Assembly (NCBI GenBank): GCA_020636225.1
Contig: JACJYI010000004.1
Span: 647,164 to 711,163, forward strand
Direction: 5' to 3'
Source: Lewinellaceae bacterium
GTDB taxonomy: Bacteria; Bacteroidota; Bacteroidia; Chitinophagales; Saprospiraceae
Length of the DNA stretch: 64,000 bases
A model generated the notes under the pieces. That model was not told the origin of the DNA. It searched no databases and saw only the letters and a program-made list of their open reading frames with translations. The position numbers were made by a program, and so were the translations under genes. This document shows positions 28,401 to 37,017 of the stretch, in pieces (position 1 is the stretch's first letter; every line of letters begins with the position of its first letter).

Positions 28401-28422
28401 AATGGGAAATCGGTTTCCCATT
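28401..28422. promoter_or_regulatory. Palindrome upstream of the secreted gene cluster (candidate operator)
   Basis: AATGGGAAA and TTTCCCATT are perfect 9-bp arms around TCGG, 74 bp before the start of the gene at 28496 and without a T-run. It is well placed for the AraC output domain of the preceding HTCS to bind, but this is inference. Confidence 0.4.
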
Positions 28423-28495
28423 ACATTGACATCACCCTACAGTTATTCACAATTCGCCCGGAAGGTCATCCAAACGGGTCAAAATCCTTCACACT

Positions 28496-29026
28496 ATGAA
28501 AAAAATGATTTTCCTCTGCCTCATCACCGTATTCGGATGGCAGGTCGGCACAGCACAAGTTGGTGGTTCCAGCAATCGGCGCACCACCACTCGCGTCATC
28601 ACAGCAAAAGAAAAGAAACAGATCACAGCGGCCAATGCTGTGGCTGAGGAGGCTCGATCCAGTATCGTTTATGATGCTGATCTGACCGACGAAAATGATG
28701 CCTCTGACAATTCACGTGCTGCAATTGCCATCCCCGTCGTTGTATCCGGCCGGACCGCGGATGGCGTCCAGACATACAAGACAAGGAACGGTAAAAAAGT
28801 GGTGTATTCAACCCAATACAATGCATTTGTTCCAGTCCGAACACGCCAGGAGGCCTTGCGCGTTGCTCTTGACGAATTCGATGCAGAGGATAATGCTGCC
28901 GGTAGGAAAGTGAAAACGCGGGGGCCGAACAGGAAAGGGAGGAAGGCTGTTGTCGCGACCAAAGTTACCGAAAATCGCAAAAGGGTTACCACAACCCCCG
29001 ACGAAGAGGAAGAGATCGAGGACTGA
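28496..29026 (+). CDS. Secreted protein of unrecognised family, paralogue 1
   Basis: 176 aa. The signal peptide is MKKMIFLCLITVFGWQVGTAQ. The mature part has a helical stretch (ITAKEKKQITAANAVAEEA), a central segment with Tyr and Gly (VVYSTQYNAFVPVRTRQEAL) and a basic then acidic tail (RKGRKAV to DEEEEIED). The central segment matches the next gene (YSPRFNAFLPVRTKEGAL), so the two are paralogues. Neither family nor fold is recognised. Lying right after the HTCS gene, it may be under its control. Confidence 0.75.
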   Translation: MKKMIFLCLITVFGWQVGTAQVGGSSNRRTTTRVITAKEKKQITAANAVAEEARSSIVYDADLTDENDASDNSRAAIAIPVVVSGRTADGVQTYKTRNGKKVVYSTQYNAFVPVRTRQEALRVALDEFDAEDNAAGRKVKTRGPNRKGRKAVVATKVTENRKRVTTTPDEEEEIED

Positions 29027-29150
29027 TCTCAGGATATCCGGATGGGGAAGCCTTTCATGGGAATTCCCCATCCGGCTCTTTCAATCTGCTGACCAACCCA
29101 CCTCCTGATGCGTTGCAAGTGATTACTCCACCACTCGGACCACTTTACTC

Positions 29151-29645
29151 TTGAAAGCCCTTTTCTGCACCATACTTCTGAGTTGTACAGGATGGCTCCC
29201 CCTGCAAGGTCAGACAGCACATCGGAACGTACTAACTGCACAGGTCAGACAGCAGATCCGGCAGTGCAACGAAACCGCAAGGAAAGCGGCTGACTACATC
29301 CTGGACCAGAGTGTCCTGGGGGGAAATATCCGCAGTCAGCAGGCGACCTATGTCGCTGACCTCCATCCGACCATGTACACGGCAGATAGTGTCCAGATCT
29401 ACAGCAACAACCGGGTTCTGCTTGGTTATTCACCGCGGTTCAATGCGTTCCTGCCCGTGCGGACAAAGGAAGGGGCCCTGCGCCTGGCCACTGATCAATT
29501 CAAACCCAGGAACACCACTTCAGGGAGAGGAATCCATCGTCGCAAACCTGACCCCAATGGATATCATGCTGAGATCCTGCTCGATATCGAAGAGGATTAC
29601 TCCATGCTGCCCCGGAAGGAAACCGGGGAGGAAGTGCTGAAATAA
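29151..29645 (+). CDS. Secreted protein of unrecognised family, paralogue 2
   Basis: 164 aa from a TTG at 29151, chosen because it opens a full signal peptide (MKALFCTILLSCTGWLPLQG); no ATG serves. It shares with paralogue 1 an early helix (TAQVRQQIRQCNETARKAAD, compare ITAAN), then the NAFLPVRT motif followed by ALRLATDQF, compare ALRVALDEF. The tail is not acidic as in paralogue 1. Function unknown. Confidence 0.65.
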   Translation: MKALFCTILLSCTGWLPLQGQTAHRNVLTAQVRQQIRQCNETARKAADYILDQSVLGGNIRSQQATYVADLHPTMYTADSVQIYSNNRVLLGYSPRFNAFLPVRTKEGALRLATDQFKPRNTTSGRGIHRRKPDPNGYHAEILLDIEEDYSMLPRKETGEEVLK

Positions 29646-29750
29646 GCGCACACCCCTCCATCAAGAACCATCTTTTTATTACCAGGAAGGCATCACCATA
29701 CTCCTTCTTGGAAGGACTGGAGATGCCCTTTCCACTAACCTGACTGAACA

Positions 29751-30569
29751 ATGAACGTCAACAGAAAAACCCTTTTCGTCCTTCTTGCCTGTCTGCTCGG
29801 CACAGCAGGATTGGTGGTGGCCCAGGATACCCACAAGGTCATGGTACCCGCCTACTTCTTCCCTTATGACAATGATGATGCCGGCTCCCATAATGTCGGC
29901 CCGAAATGGTCTGCCCTGATCAATGCTGCCGCCAAGTACGGCGATCGCCTCGTCATCATTGCCAATCCCGATAACGGCCCGGGTGCCGGTCCAAATGTCA
30001 AGGACACCTGGCAATTTCAGAAGTATACCGAGGCCATCAACAAGGTCAGGGCCCATGGCGCCAAGGTGATCGGATATGTCTTTACCTGTTACGGCCTGAC
30101 CAGGGATACCGCCCTCTGTGCAGGCAGGACGACCGAAAATGTCCTGCAGGATATTGCCAACTGGAAGGCTTGGTACAACGTGGATGGTATCTTCCTCGAT
30201 GAGAATTCCAGCCAGGTCGAGCAGCTCGGGTGGTACAAGGACCTTGACAAGGCCATCCAGGCCAAATGGCCGGACGGACTGATCGTCAGCAATTACGGCA
30301 CGCAACCCGCCGGACGCTATCTCAACCGCCCGGGAGCCCCGGTCATGATGGAGAATACCGCAGAGCATCTGGATGCCAACCTCCGAGACCTTCGCAACCT
30401 GCCACCATCCAGCGTTGTCCTGATCCATACCACCACCGATGGTAACTGGAAAGCCCGGCGAAATGCCCTCAAGAATAAGGGTGTCGCCTATCTCTACGTG
30501 ACCGATGATGGCGCAGACAAGAATCCTTGGGATACCCTGCCCACGTTTTTAATGAACCTGTTCAACTGA
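29751..30569 (+). CDS. Spherulin-4-like (GH135 family) secreted glycosidase
   Basis: 272 aa. Signal peptide ends near LVVAQ (about residue 25). The body is the spherulation-specific family 4 TIM-barrel: VMVPAYFFPYDN at the start, VIGYVFTCYGLTRD, VDGIFLDENSSQ with acidic residues at the likely active site, GLIVSNYGTQP and VAYLYVTDDG at the end. The fungal relative Sph3 cuts galactosaminogalactan (alpha-1,4-GalNAc), so an exopolysaccharide hydrolase is likely here, outside the cell or in the periplasm. Whether the substrate is the same is not known. Confidence 0.8.
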   Translation: MNVNRKTLFVLLACLLGTAGLVVAQDTHKVMVPAYFFPYDNDDAGSHNVGPKWSALINAAAKYGDRLVIIANPDNGPGAGPNVKDTWQFQKYTEAINKVRAHGAKVIGYVFTCYGLTRDTALCAGRTTENVLQDIANWKAWYNVDGIFLDENSSQVEQLGWYKDLDKAIQAKWPDGLIVSNYGTQPAGRYLNRPGAPVMMENTAEHLDANLRDLRNLPPSSVVLIHTTTDGNWKARRNALKNKGVAYLYVTDDGADKNPWDTLPTFLMNLFN

Positions 30570-30587
30570 ACCGGACCGGAAACCAGG

Positions 30588-30934
30588 GCCCGCTTTCGAC
30601 CTGCCTCCAGACCAAAGCCTGTATCTCCATGCCTGGCAGTGCTGGCTCTTCTGCAACCTGATGATCCATGTTTATGGGGCTTATCGGTCATAATGTGGTG
30701 AAACCTGTCGGTGTTGCCGAAACGCGGGTCTGCTTCTTCACCTACCGGTTTGCCGGGCAGTCCGGCGGTCCGGACACTCATGCCCTGCACGATACCGAGC
30801 TGGAGGATGAATCCGTCGTGGAGACCGTCCAGCAGGGTGTCCGATCCTCCCTCTACACCCCCGGGCGCATGGTGCCGGGATGGGAGGACGGGGTGGTGTG
30901 GTTTCATCAGCTGCCTGTCCGGCATTTGTCCTGA
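30588..30934 (+). pseudogene. Truncated, frameshifted copy of the Rieske oxygenase 3' half
   Basis: This stretch aligns with about residues 239-358 of the oxygenase at 22639-23715. The 5' third is diverged and frameshifted (a 4-bp loss and a 2-bp gain around 30670-30690). From about 30700 to 30910 it is nearly identical, with only a handful of base changes. There is no Rieske or iron-binding part, so it cannot be a functional oxygenase. The end diverges again after GGTTTCATCAG. Confidence 0.85.
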
Positions 30935-31201
30935 ATTGGTCGGACAGCTGTCCTCCAGTCAATGAATCCCTCCGAACGGATGGGTCGTTCCTGCCCGTAT
31001 TTACATGGTTCACTTGCAACGAATTGTAATATATGCCCGCTGGTTTGTAACTTTCTCGGCCATTGCGGGTCATTTCAACATACCAACCTGGCCGGTAATC
31101 GGTTTGACATCTGGATTTCAGGTCCGATGGATCACTGGCTACTGACCGGGAAGGCACACTCGAACCCTCATCATTCATTCCATCATCTAATCAAGTTCAC
31201 G

Positions 31202-32047
31202 ATGAAAACCTCAAGCAAAATCTCTTCTCTCATCAGCCTGCTGTCTGCCGTGCTGATGCTCCTGGTATTCAGTGCCAGCCAGGTGGATGCCCAGTGTATC
31301 CAGAATGCCATCACCAAGGCTCAGGTCGCTTCGGTTACCTGCAATGACTGTGACGTCTGCGTGATCGCCGAGGTCGGTACGGGCAACTATTATGTTCGCC
31401 AGGGCAAGGCCTCCAGCGCCAGCGCCAACCTGAAGACCATCAATGGCAACAAGGCCGTTTCTGCAGAAGATGTGGCCAAGATGCCCGGCATGAACAAGTT
31501 TCGCCCGTTCCGTGGCAACGACGATGTCCAGATCTCAGTGGATAAGAACACCCTGATCTTCCACGGCAATGAAGGTACCGCCGGTGAGAATCCATTGGAT
31601 CTCTGCCAGGACAATGGCAAGCAGCAGTGCAAGAACCCCACCTGGGTCGTATCCAAGGACGGCAAGGCTGGCAATGACACCTATACCATCCAGCCAAAGG
31701 GTCAGAAGAATGCCTATCTCTGTTTCTCCGCCACCAATGCAGGCCTGACGGTCTATCGCGATCCTGCCAAGGCAGATCAGTGCATCCAGTGGAGCATCGT
31801 TCCCAGTGAGCTGGGCGCCGATGGCGAGATCAAGGGCTACAAGATCTATCCGAAGAAGCATCCGGAATATATCCTCACCGTGGATACCCGCTCCAATGAG
31901 GTGCGCATGAACAAGGTGGATACGGTGGTCAAGGAAGCTGGCGAACCGAACAAGGCCATCCTGTCCAACTGGACCTTTGTGTCCAACAGTTCCAAGCGGA
32001 AGGTCACCAACCAGGAGCGTGTGATCAAGGAAGCCGAGCAGAAGTAA
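31202..32047 (+). CDS. Secreted Cys-containing protein, unknown function
   Basis: 281 aa from the ATG at 31202 (a longer frame upstream lacks a signal). Signal peptide ends near QVDAQ (residue 31). A short Cys cluster follows (TCNDCDVCV), then a region with a HGNEGTAGENPLDLC segment and a repetitive beta pattern (TYTIQPKGQKNAYLCFS, TVYRDPAKADQCIQW, GYKIYPKKHPEYILTV) that resembles a beta-trefoil, carbohydrate-binding fold. The tail is basic and charged. A strong terminator lies 30 bp downstream. No family recognised. Confidence 0.7.
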   Translation: MKTSSKISSLISLLSAVLMLLVFSASQVDAQCIQNAITKAQVASVTCNDCDVCVIAEVGTGNYYVRQGKASSASANLKTINGNKAVSAEDVAKMPGMNKFRPFRGNDDVQISVDKNTLIFHGNEGTAGENPLDLCQDNGKQQCKNPTWVVSKDGKAGNDTYTIQPKGQKNAYLCFSATNAGLTVYRDPAKADQCIQWSIVPSELGADGEIKGYKIYPKKHPEYILTVDTRSNEVRMNKVDTVVKEAGEPNKAILSNWTFVSNSSKRKVTNQERVIKEAEQK

Positions 32048-32076
32048 ACGGCATTTCGCCCGAGATCATTCAGAAT

Positions 32077-32111
32077 AAAAAAGGCCCTTGCTATTTCGCA
32101 AGGGCCTTTTT
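32077..32111 (+). terminator. Rho-independent terminator
   Basis: AAAAAGGCCCTTGC pairs with GCAAGGGCCTTTTT around a 6-nt loop. It ends the secreted cluster and, being symmetric (A-run in front), may work in both directions. Confidence 0.9.
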
Positions 32112-32165
32112 CGTGTGTCTGGTGTGGCTAAACCCGTTTCGGGAATGTGCAATATGGAGAGCGTT

Positions 32166-32200
32166 TATGTAATTGTAAAGTCCGACGTTAAAATTACATA
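32166..32200. promoter_or_regulatory. Inverted repeat in the interval 32112-32316
   Basis: TATGTAATT and AATTACATA are perfect 9-bp arms with a 17-bp loop. No T-run follows, so this is a protein site or an RNA hairpin rather than a terminator. The rest of the interval shows nothing. Confidence 0.35.
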
Positions 32201-32316
32201 GAAGGGATGTGGCTTCTCCGCCCGGTACAAAAGGTCCTTGTATACGCCGGCGAGGATCATGTTATGCAGAAAAGCGTACAGGTGACCCCCAGGTGGTCCG
32301 ATTTCTGACCAGGTCC

Positions 32317-32697
32317 CTACACCTGCACCCGGTACACATCCTGTTCATTCCGGCGGATCCCCTTGACTTTAAACCCGCCCTCCTCAGGGATCTCCTCCAC
32401 CAGGTCGAACACCGAACAACCCCGATCCAGCCCCTCAAAGATCAGGGTGAAGGTATGCGGGATCGTCACCGGAAGCCAATGCGGAAACGGGGCGATCTGC
32501 TCGAACCACAGCATCTTCTTCCGGGTGCCATCTTCCTGGACCAGGAAGGTGGTGGGCCAGATGCGGATCAGTATCCACGGCATCTCCGCCTGACGGGGCA
32601 ACGCACAATGCACGATGGTCTGCTTCTCCTCGTCAGTGCGGGTCAGTTCCTTCGGAACAACAGCGATCCGGGGTTCGGCGGGCGCGATCAGGGGCAT
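32317..32697 (-). CDS. Conserved-looking hypothetical protein
   Basis: 126 aa from the ATG at 32695-32697. The sequence alternates beta-strand-like stretches (MPWILIRIWPTTFLVQED, FTLIFEGLDRGCSVFDLVEE) without signal peptide or membrane helix. It lies 45 bp after the GNAT gene on the same strand and may end that operon. I do not recognise a family. Confidence 0.6.
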   Translation of the reverse strand: MPLIAPAEPRIAVVPKELTRTDEEKQTIVHCALPRQAEMPWILIRIWPTTFLVQEDGTRKKMLWFEQIAPFPHWLPVTIPHTFTLIFEGLDRGCSVFDLVEEIPEEGGFKVKGIRRNEQDVYRVQV

Positions 32698-32742
32698 GGT
32701 AGAGGTTCTGTGAATCCCCAAAGATAAGGTCTCCACCCTCCT

Positions 32743-33579
32743 TCACGACAATGCCATCTCCATCTCGAACTGGTCGATCACATGGGGCACCCCGGCCTGG
32801 TCCAGCCACTGGAGCAGGTCGGTCCTCCCGGCATCGATATTGTTGATCTTCACCGAGGGAACCAGCTGCCGAATCCCGGCGAACAGGCCGGCCCAATCAC
32901 TCGTTGGTGCCTCCAGCTGGACCACATGGGCCCTTTCCAGCTCGATCACAAAGTGCCCGACTGGGGAGGCTGACCCATTCCGGTACACGGCATAGCCATG
33001 GTACCGATCCACGGCCCGCCCGATGGTATGATCGGACATATCCCAGGCGTAGGGCCCAACAGAACGGGATGAATCGATAGCCCAGGTGACCGGCCGTTCC
33101 TCCAGGACGATGTCGCTTGGCATCTTCTCAGGCAATGGCCCGTGATAGCACTTCAGCCGGCGCTTGATCTGCAGGCCGATCCGCTCGTACACCCGGATGG
33201 CCCGGGCATTCTGGTCGATGACCTCCAGCCGATAGGTCGTTACCTGGGCGTCGCGAAGGATCGGGATGGCCACCCTGACCATCTCGTCCACCCATCGCTG
33301 CCCGCGATAGCCGGGCAGGACACCGGTACCAGTATTGTAGGCCACGGTCCGACCCGCCTCCTCGCCAATGCAATGGATGACAAAACCCACCAGCTGTTCG
33401 CCATCGAACACCCCGAAGGACAGGTCGTAGTCCGCACCGGCATCGGCAAACCGGCGTTGCCAGTAGCTCATTTCCTTGGGCAGGGGCACAAAGTACCCCT
33501 CAAAGGAGCGCAGGAAGCAATCTACCAGATCGGTGATGTGTACACCTGCCAGGGATCGGATCTTCATCGTGGGGTCCAT
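32743..33579 (-). CDS. GNAT-family N-acetyltransferase (double domain)
   Basis: 278 aa. The first half is a GNAT acetyl-CoA domain: VLPGYRGQRWVDEM matches the R/Q-x-x-G-x-G/A cofactor loop region, and ARAIRVYERIGLQ is the usual C-terminal strand-helix. The second half (about 160-278) resembles a degenerate repeat of the fold. The start at 33579 is 3 bp after the stop of the DinB gene, so the two are cotranscribed. The substrate is not apparent. Confidence 0.82.
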   Translation of the reverse strand: MDPTMKIRSLAGVHITDLVDCFLRSFEGYFVPLPKEMSYWQRRFADAGADYDLSFGVFDGEQLVGFVIHCIGEEAGRTVAYNTGTGVLPGYRGQRWVDEMVRVAIPILRDAQVTTYRLEVIDQNARAIRVYERIGLQIKRRLKCYHGPLPEKMPSDIVLEERPVTWAIDSSRSVGPYAWDMSDHTIGRAVDRYHGYAVYRNGSASPVGHFVIELERAHVVQLEAPTSDWAGLFAGIRQLVPSVKINNIDAGRTDLLQWLDQAGVPHVIDQFEMEMALS

Positions 33580-33582
33580 CGG

Positions 33583-34095
33583 TCAAGGGTTGTCCTGGTC
33601 CGGGTCGGTATCGCGCAGGATATCCGTATCCACGGGAATATGGCCCAGCCTCCGCCCGAGGGTCAGGATCTGGCCCTTGTGGTGAAACTCATGGGTGATC
33701 ACATGGGTGAACACCGCCAGGGCGTCCACCGAGTACGTGCGCCCCTTGCGGTGGACCTCTACTTCGGATTGCCCCTCCTCCCCATATGCCTCCAGAAAGG
33801 CCTCCATCATCCGGTCAACGTCCCGGTACAGGTCGCGAACGGCAGATAGGTCAGGAACATCCGCTTCGTGGATAAACTCCAGGCTGCGTCCCAGGGCCTG
33901 CATGCCGATCCAGTACCGATAGGCATTGGCATTGTGCACCAGCAGATTGCGGATGCTCCCGCCCCATCCGACCTCCGGTTGCCCGGTCAGAAGGGCCTCC
34001 GGTGGCAGGCGGTCGCAATAGGCCAGCAGGACCTCCCGGGCATTGCAGACCAGGGCGTACTGTTCGCGGGCTAGAATCGGAAAGGATGAGGACAT
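33583..34095 (-). CDS. DinB/YfiT-family metal-binding protein
   Basis: 170 aa four-helix bundle. Metal-ligand histidines are visible in LLVHNANAYRYW and HVITHEFHHKGQI (an H-x3-H pair). Members act in bacillithiol-type thiol transfer or detoxification, but for most the substrate is unknown. It is followed at 3 bp by the GNAT gene. Confidence 0.85.
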   Translation of the reverse strand: MSSSFPILAREQYALVCNAREVLLAYCDRLPPEALLTGQPEVGWGGSIRNLLVHNANAYRYWIGMQALGRSLEFIHEADVPDLSAVRDLYRDVDRMMEAFLEAYGEEGQSEVEVHRKGRTYSVDALAVFTHVITHEFHHKGQILTLGRRLGHIPVDTDILRDTDPDQDNP

Positions 34096-34149
34096 GATCC
34101 GTGGGTTGGTCGGTCAAGCAAGATAAGGAGATGGAGCGGACGCGCGTCC

Positions 34150-34809
34150 TCAACCGGCCTTTCGGGCCACCAGCATCAGGTCGGTGACCTGATCGCCATG
34201 GTGGTCCTGATAGGTGGAGCGGCGCTCATCGTGGAGGGCAAATCCGCAGACCGTCAGTCCCTCGATCAACTCCTCCGCGGAGTAGTATTGCAGGTAGAGG
34301 GAAGGGCCTTCTCCCGTACTGGCGCCCTTCAGGCCCGACAGCTCCTCTCCTCCCTCCATGGTGCTGAGGTAGACCGTGCCGGATGGCCGGAGGAGGTCGG
34401 CGACCCTGGACAGGAGATCTCGCGTCTCTGCCTTGTCGAGATAGGGCAGGATGAAGCCCAGGAGGACCCCGTCAAAGGGAGGCCCCAGGTCGGCCAGGTA
34501 GCGGGCATCGCCCACCAGGAACCGGCCACCCGGCACATTGGCCCTGGCCAGGTCGATCATCCGGGGCGCCAGGTCCGTTCCGGTGATCTGCAGCTCAGGC
34601 CTCATATCCATCAGAAATCGACTGAGGTTGCCCGGTCCACAGCCCACGTCGAGGACCCTGGCCGGACCCTTCGGCAGCAGGGCACAGAAGTGCTGCAAGG
34701 CCTCTCCATAGCGGGTCACATCCATGAACCGCTGCTGATAGACATCGGCATGATGGTCGAACATCTGCCGGACATTGCCGGACTGATCATGGTTCGACGG
34801 TCGGGTCAT
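34150..34809 (-). CDS. Class I SAM-dependent methyltransferase
   Basis: 219 aa. SAM-binding motif I is VLDVGCGPGNLSRFL (about 52-66); acidic motif II TGTDLAP and motif IV FDGVLLGFILPYL follow. Its start overlaps the stop of the next upstream methyltransferase (ATGA at 34806-34809), so they are translated together. The substrate cannot be inferred from sequence. Confidence 0.88.
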   Translation of the reverse strand: MTRPSNHDQSGNVRQMFDHHADVYQQRFMDVTRYGEALQHFCALLPKGPARVLDVGCGPGNLSRFLMDMRPELQITGTDLAPRMIDLARANVPGGRFLVGDARYLADLGPPFDGVLLGFILPYLDKAETRDLLSRVADLLRPSGTVYLSTMEGGEELSGLKGASTGEGPSLYLQYYSAEELIEGLTVCGFALHDERRSTYQDHHGDQVTDLMLVARKAG

Positions 34810-35615
34810 GGGCGGTCAGGTTGGGGGGTGGTGCAGGCCAGGAACAGGTAGTCGCCCCCGTCATGGGCATAGGCAGCGATCACCTCGTCGATCCGACCGG
34901 TATCCATATCGGCGGCCAGGGCTGTCAGGCCCCGCTCCACCTCGTTCGGGTGGGCCAGCACGGAGAAGGAGGAGATCCCCCGCCGGATCAGGGGATCCAG
35001 GTATAGCCCGGGGCGGTCCTTCCCGCAGTACAGGAAGTGGTCCTCCTGGTCGGGTCGCACCGCATAGGGCTCTTCAACGACGACATCCAGTCCGGCGCCC
35101 CGGAGGGCCTGCAGGATGCTGGCCCGGTCGGGCATCTGGTCCATGGAGGCCCGCATCATCTCGGGAAAGTAGTGCCGCAGCCAGTAGCCTTCCATTTGAT
35201 CCCGTGTGGACGAAAAGATCACCAGTCGACCTCCGGGGCGGAGGATGCGGCGCAGTTCGCGGAAGGCCGCTGCCCGGTCGGGCCAGTGGTGGATGGTCAG
35301 GAAGGCCGTGATGCCATCCAGGGACTGGTCGGGGAGGCCGGTGGCGGCCGCCTCGCCTTCGCGCCATTGCACGGGCGGACCCGGGGTGGATCGGGCTGCT
35401 TCCAGCATGGTCGACGAGGGATCCATGCCCATCCAGCTGCCTCCGGCGGTGGCCAGGATCCGGGTGTAATTGCCGGTGCCGCAGCCAATGTCCAGGTATT
35501 GCCCATTCGGTCGCGGGTCGACCAGCGCCACCAGGCGGGAGGCCAGGTAGGGATCGGCCCGGCGGGTGCTGTTGTAGGTCTGGCCGATGCGATCGTAGAG
35601 CGGGGGTGCGGTCAT
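34806..35615 (-). CDS. Class I SAM-dependent methyltransferase (UbiE/COQ5-like)
   Basis: 269 aa from the ATG at 35613-35615 (MTAPPLYDRIGQTYNSTRR), the usual opening of this subgroup; an ATG at 35633 would add six residues. Motif I is YLDIGCGTGNYT, then GMDPSSTML and a LRRILRPGGRLVIF post-motif. The C-terminal extension (190-269) may be the substrate lid. Substrate unknown. Confidence 0.87.
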   Translation of the reverse strand: MTAPPLYDRIGQTYNSTRRADPYLASRLVALVDPRPNGQYLDIGCGTGNYTRILATAGGSWMGMDPSSTMLEAARSTPGPPVQWREGEAAATGLPDQSLDGITAFLTIHHWPDRAAAFRELRRILRPGGRLVIFSSTRDQMEGYWLRHYFPEMMRASMDQMPDRASILQALRGAGLDVVVEEPYAVRPDQEDHFLYCGKDRPGLYLDPLIRRGISSFSVLAHPNEVERGLTALAADMDTGRIDEVIAAYAHDGGDYLFLACTTPQPDRP

Positions 35616-35751
35616 GCCCGGGTGAATTTGCATTGCTGATCCGGCCGGTACCGGCCCGGATGCCAGCAACAAGATACGACGCCACGCGGCGGGAGGCACT
35701 TGTCCCCTTGATTTGCCCAATGTTCACTGCTGGGGTGCATCCACACGGCGG

Positions 35752-36504
35752 TCATCGGCACTTCCGGGCGATGTAAAATCCGTAGCTGTAGTAATCCTGA
35801 TACTTCTGGTACAGGTCGATCTCGGCCTGGTATTCATCCACCACCCGCCGGGCGGCTTCGGAATGACCCTGTCGTTCGAGGAAGGATGCGAACCCGGCTT
35901 CCAGCGGTTGGTAGTAATGGTCGATCCAACTGGCCGGGTCCAGTTGGAAATAGCCTGTCAGGGAGAAGCCGTGGTCCTCCAGGATGCGGATCCTGGCAGC
36001 GGCCATGTCGATCTCCGGATACTCATTCATCCAGAAGCGCTCGATCTCCTTCGGCCGATCGGGGGTGATCCAGGTTGCCTCGCTGACGGCCAGGTAACCC
36101 CCGGTCTTCAGGAAATCCTTCCAGGCCCGCACACCGTGTTCAAACCCCATGTTGTAGATGGCTCCTTCCGACCACAGGATATCGAATGATTGCTCCGGGA
36201 AGGGCAAATCATCCATGGAACACCGGAGCGTGCTGATCCTGTCCTGCCATCCGGCCGCACGGGACCTGTTGTCCAGCTCTTCCAGAAATTCGGGGAACAG
36301 GTCCACGGCGGTCAGGTGGCCGTGGATCTGCCGGGCCAGGACCATGGTCTGTCCACCCGTTCCACAACCGATATCCGCCACCTTCAGGGGCCGGTCGGTC
36401 GGCAGGTCCATGAAGGTCAGGGCCCGCAGGGTATCTGCCGGACTGCCCGGGCCCTGGCGTTCCGACAGCCGGTGCAGGTCAATGATCAGCTGGATGTCGG
36501 TCAT
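35752..36504 (-). CDS. Class I SAM-dependent methyltransferase
   Basis: 250 aa from the ATG at 36502-36504. Motif I is VADIGCGTGGQTMVLA; SFDILWSEGAIYNMGFEHG and LKTGGYLAVSEATWI are family features. The start overlaps the stop of the membrane-protein gene upstream (ATGA). It is the third methyltransferase in 2.4 kb; the three are only distantly alike, so this is not a recent triplication. Confidence 0.87.
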   Translation of the reverse strand: MTDIQLIIDLHRLSERQGPGSPADTLRALTFMDLPTDRPLKVADIGCGTGGQTMVLARQIHGHLTAVDLFPEFLEELDNRSRAAGWQDRISTLRCSMDDLPFPEQSFDILWSEGAIYNMGFEHGVRAWKDFLKTGGYLAVSEATWITPDRPKEIERFWMNEYPEIDMAAARIRILEDHGFSLTGYFQLDPASWIDHYYQPLEAGFASFLERQGHSEAARRVVDEYQAEIDLYQKYQDYYSYGFYIARKCR

Positions 36505-36890
36505 GCCGCCATCTTTTTCACGATCACCGTGGCGACATAGGACTCCAGGAGGCTCAGGGGTATGGCCAAGGGCAGAATGGCCACAGGCAGGACCCCCATG
36601 TTCCAGGTGACCAGCCACATGAGCACGAAGCCGACAAACCAGGCCAGTGCGGTGGTCTGCATAAGGGAATACCTCCTGGCCAGCCAATAGATGCTGATGG
36701 CAAAGCACAGGGACCATACCCCCCACATCGCCCCGTTCACCGGTTCGGAGGGGAAGACCAGGCCCATGCCGGCGTAGTGGTCCGTCCATACAGACTTGAG
36801 CAAGAACTCATTTCGGGCAAATTCCGACAGGCTGATCCAGAGGGTGGCGACCAGGATGGGCAGGAATGTTTGCGAAAAGAAAGATTTCAT
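36501..36890 (-). CDS. Small integral membrane protein, four predicted helices
   Basis: 129 aa. Four hydrophobic segments at about 8-25, 50-72, 80-98 and 100-122. No recognised motif; a DUF1761-like protein is possible but unproven. It shares 4 bp with the methyltransferase behind it and probably starts the operon. Confidence 0.7.
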   Translation of the reverse strand: MKSFFSQTFLPILVATLWISLSEFARNEFLLKSVWTDHYAGMGLVFPSEPVNGAMWGVWSLCFAISIYWLARRYSLMQTTALAWFVGFVLMWLVTWNMGVLPVAILPLAIPLSLLESYVATVIVKKMAA

Positions 36891-36950
36891 AGGTTAGAGA
36901 TCAGTTGTTCCGTAGTGAAATGAATGAAAGGACAAGTACCCACCGTTCAG

Positions 36951-36996
36951 GTTATCTGCTCCACCTTGATGATGCCGGCAGGGCAGTTGGTGCTCG
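36951..36996 (-). pseudogene. Orphan copy of the ferredoxin gene 3' tail
   Basis: The minus strand encodes NCPAGIIKVEQIT, which closely matches the C-terminus of the ferredoxin at 37658-37888 (NCPARIIKVEQVP). An identical CTGCTCCACCTTGATGAT is found in both. Only about 45 bp remain. The intact ferredoxin lies beyond the 37018-37587 gene, so that gene is bracketed by two direct copies. Confidence 0.75.
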
Positions 36997-37017
36997 TTCT
37001 ATACACGACCATCCAGG

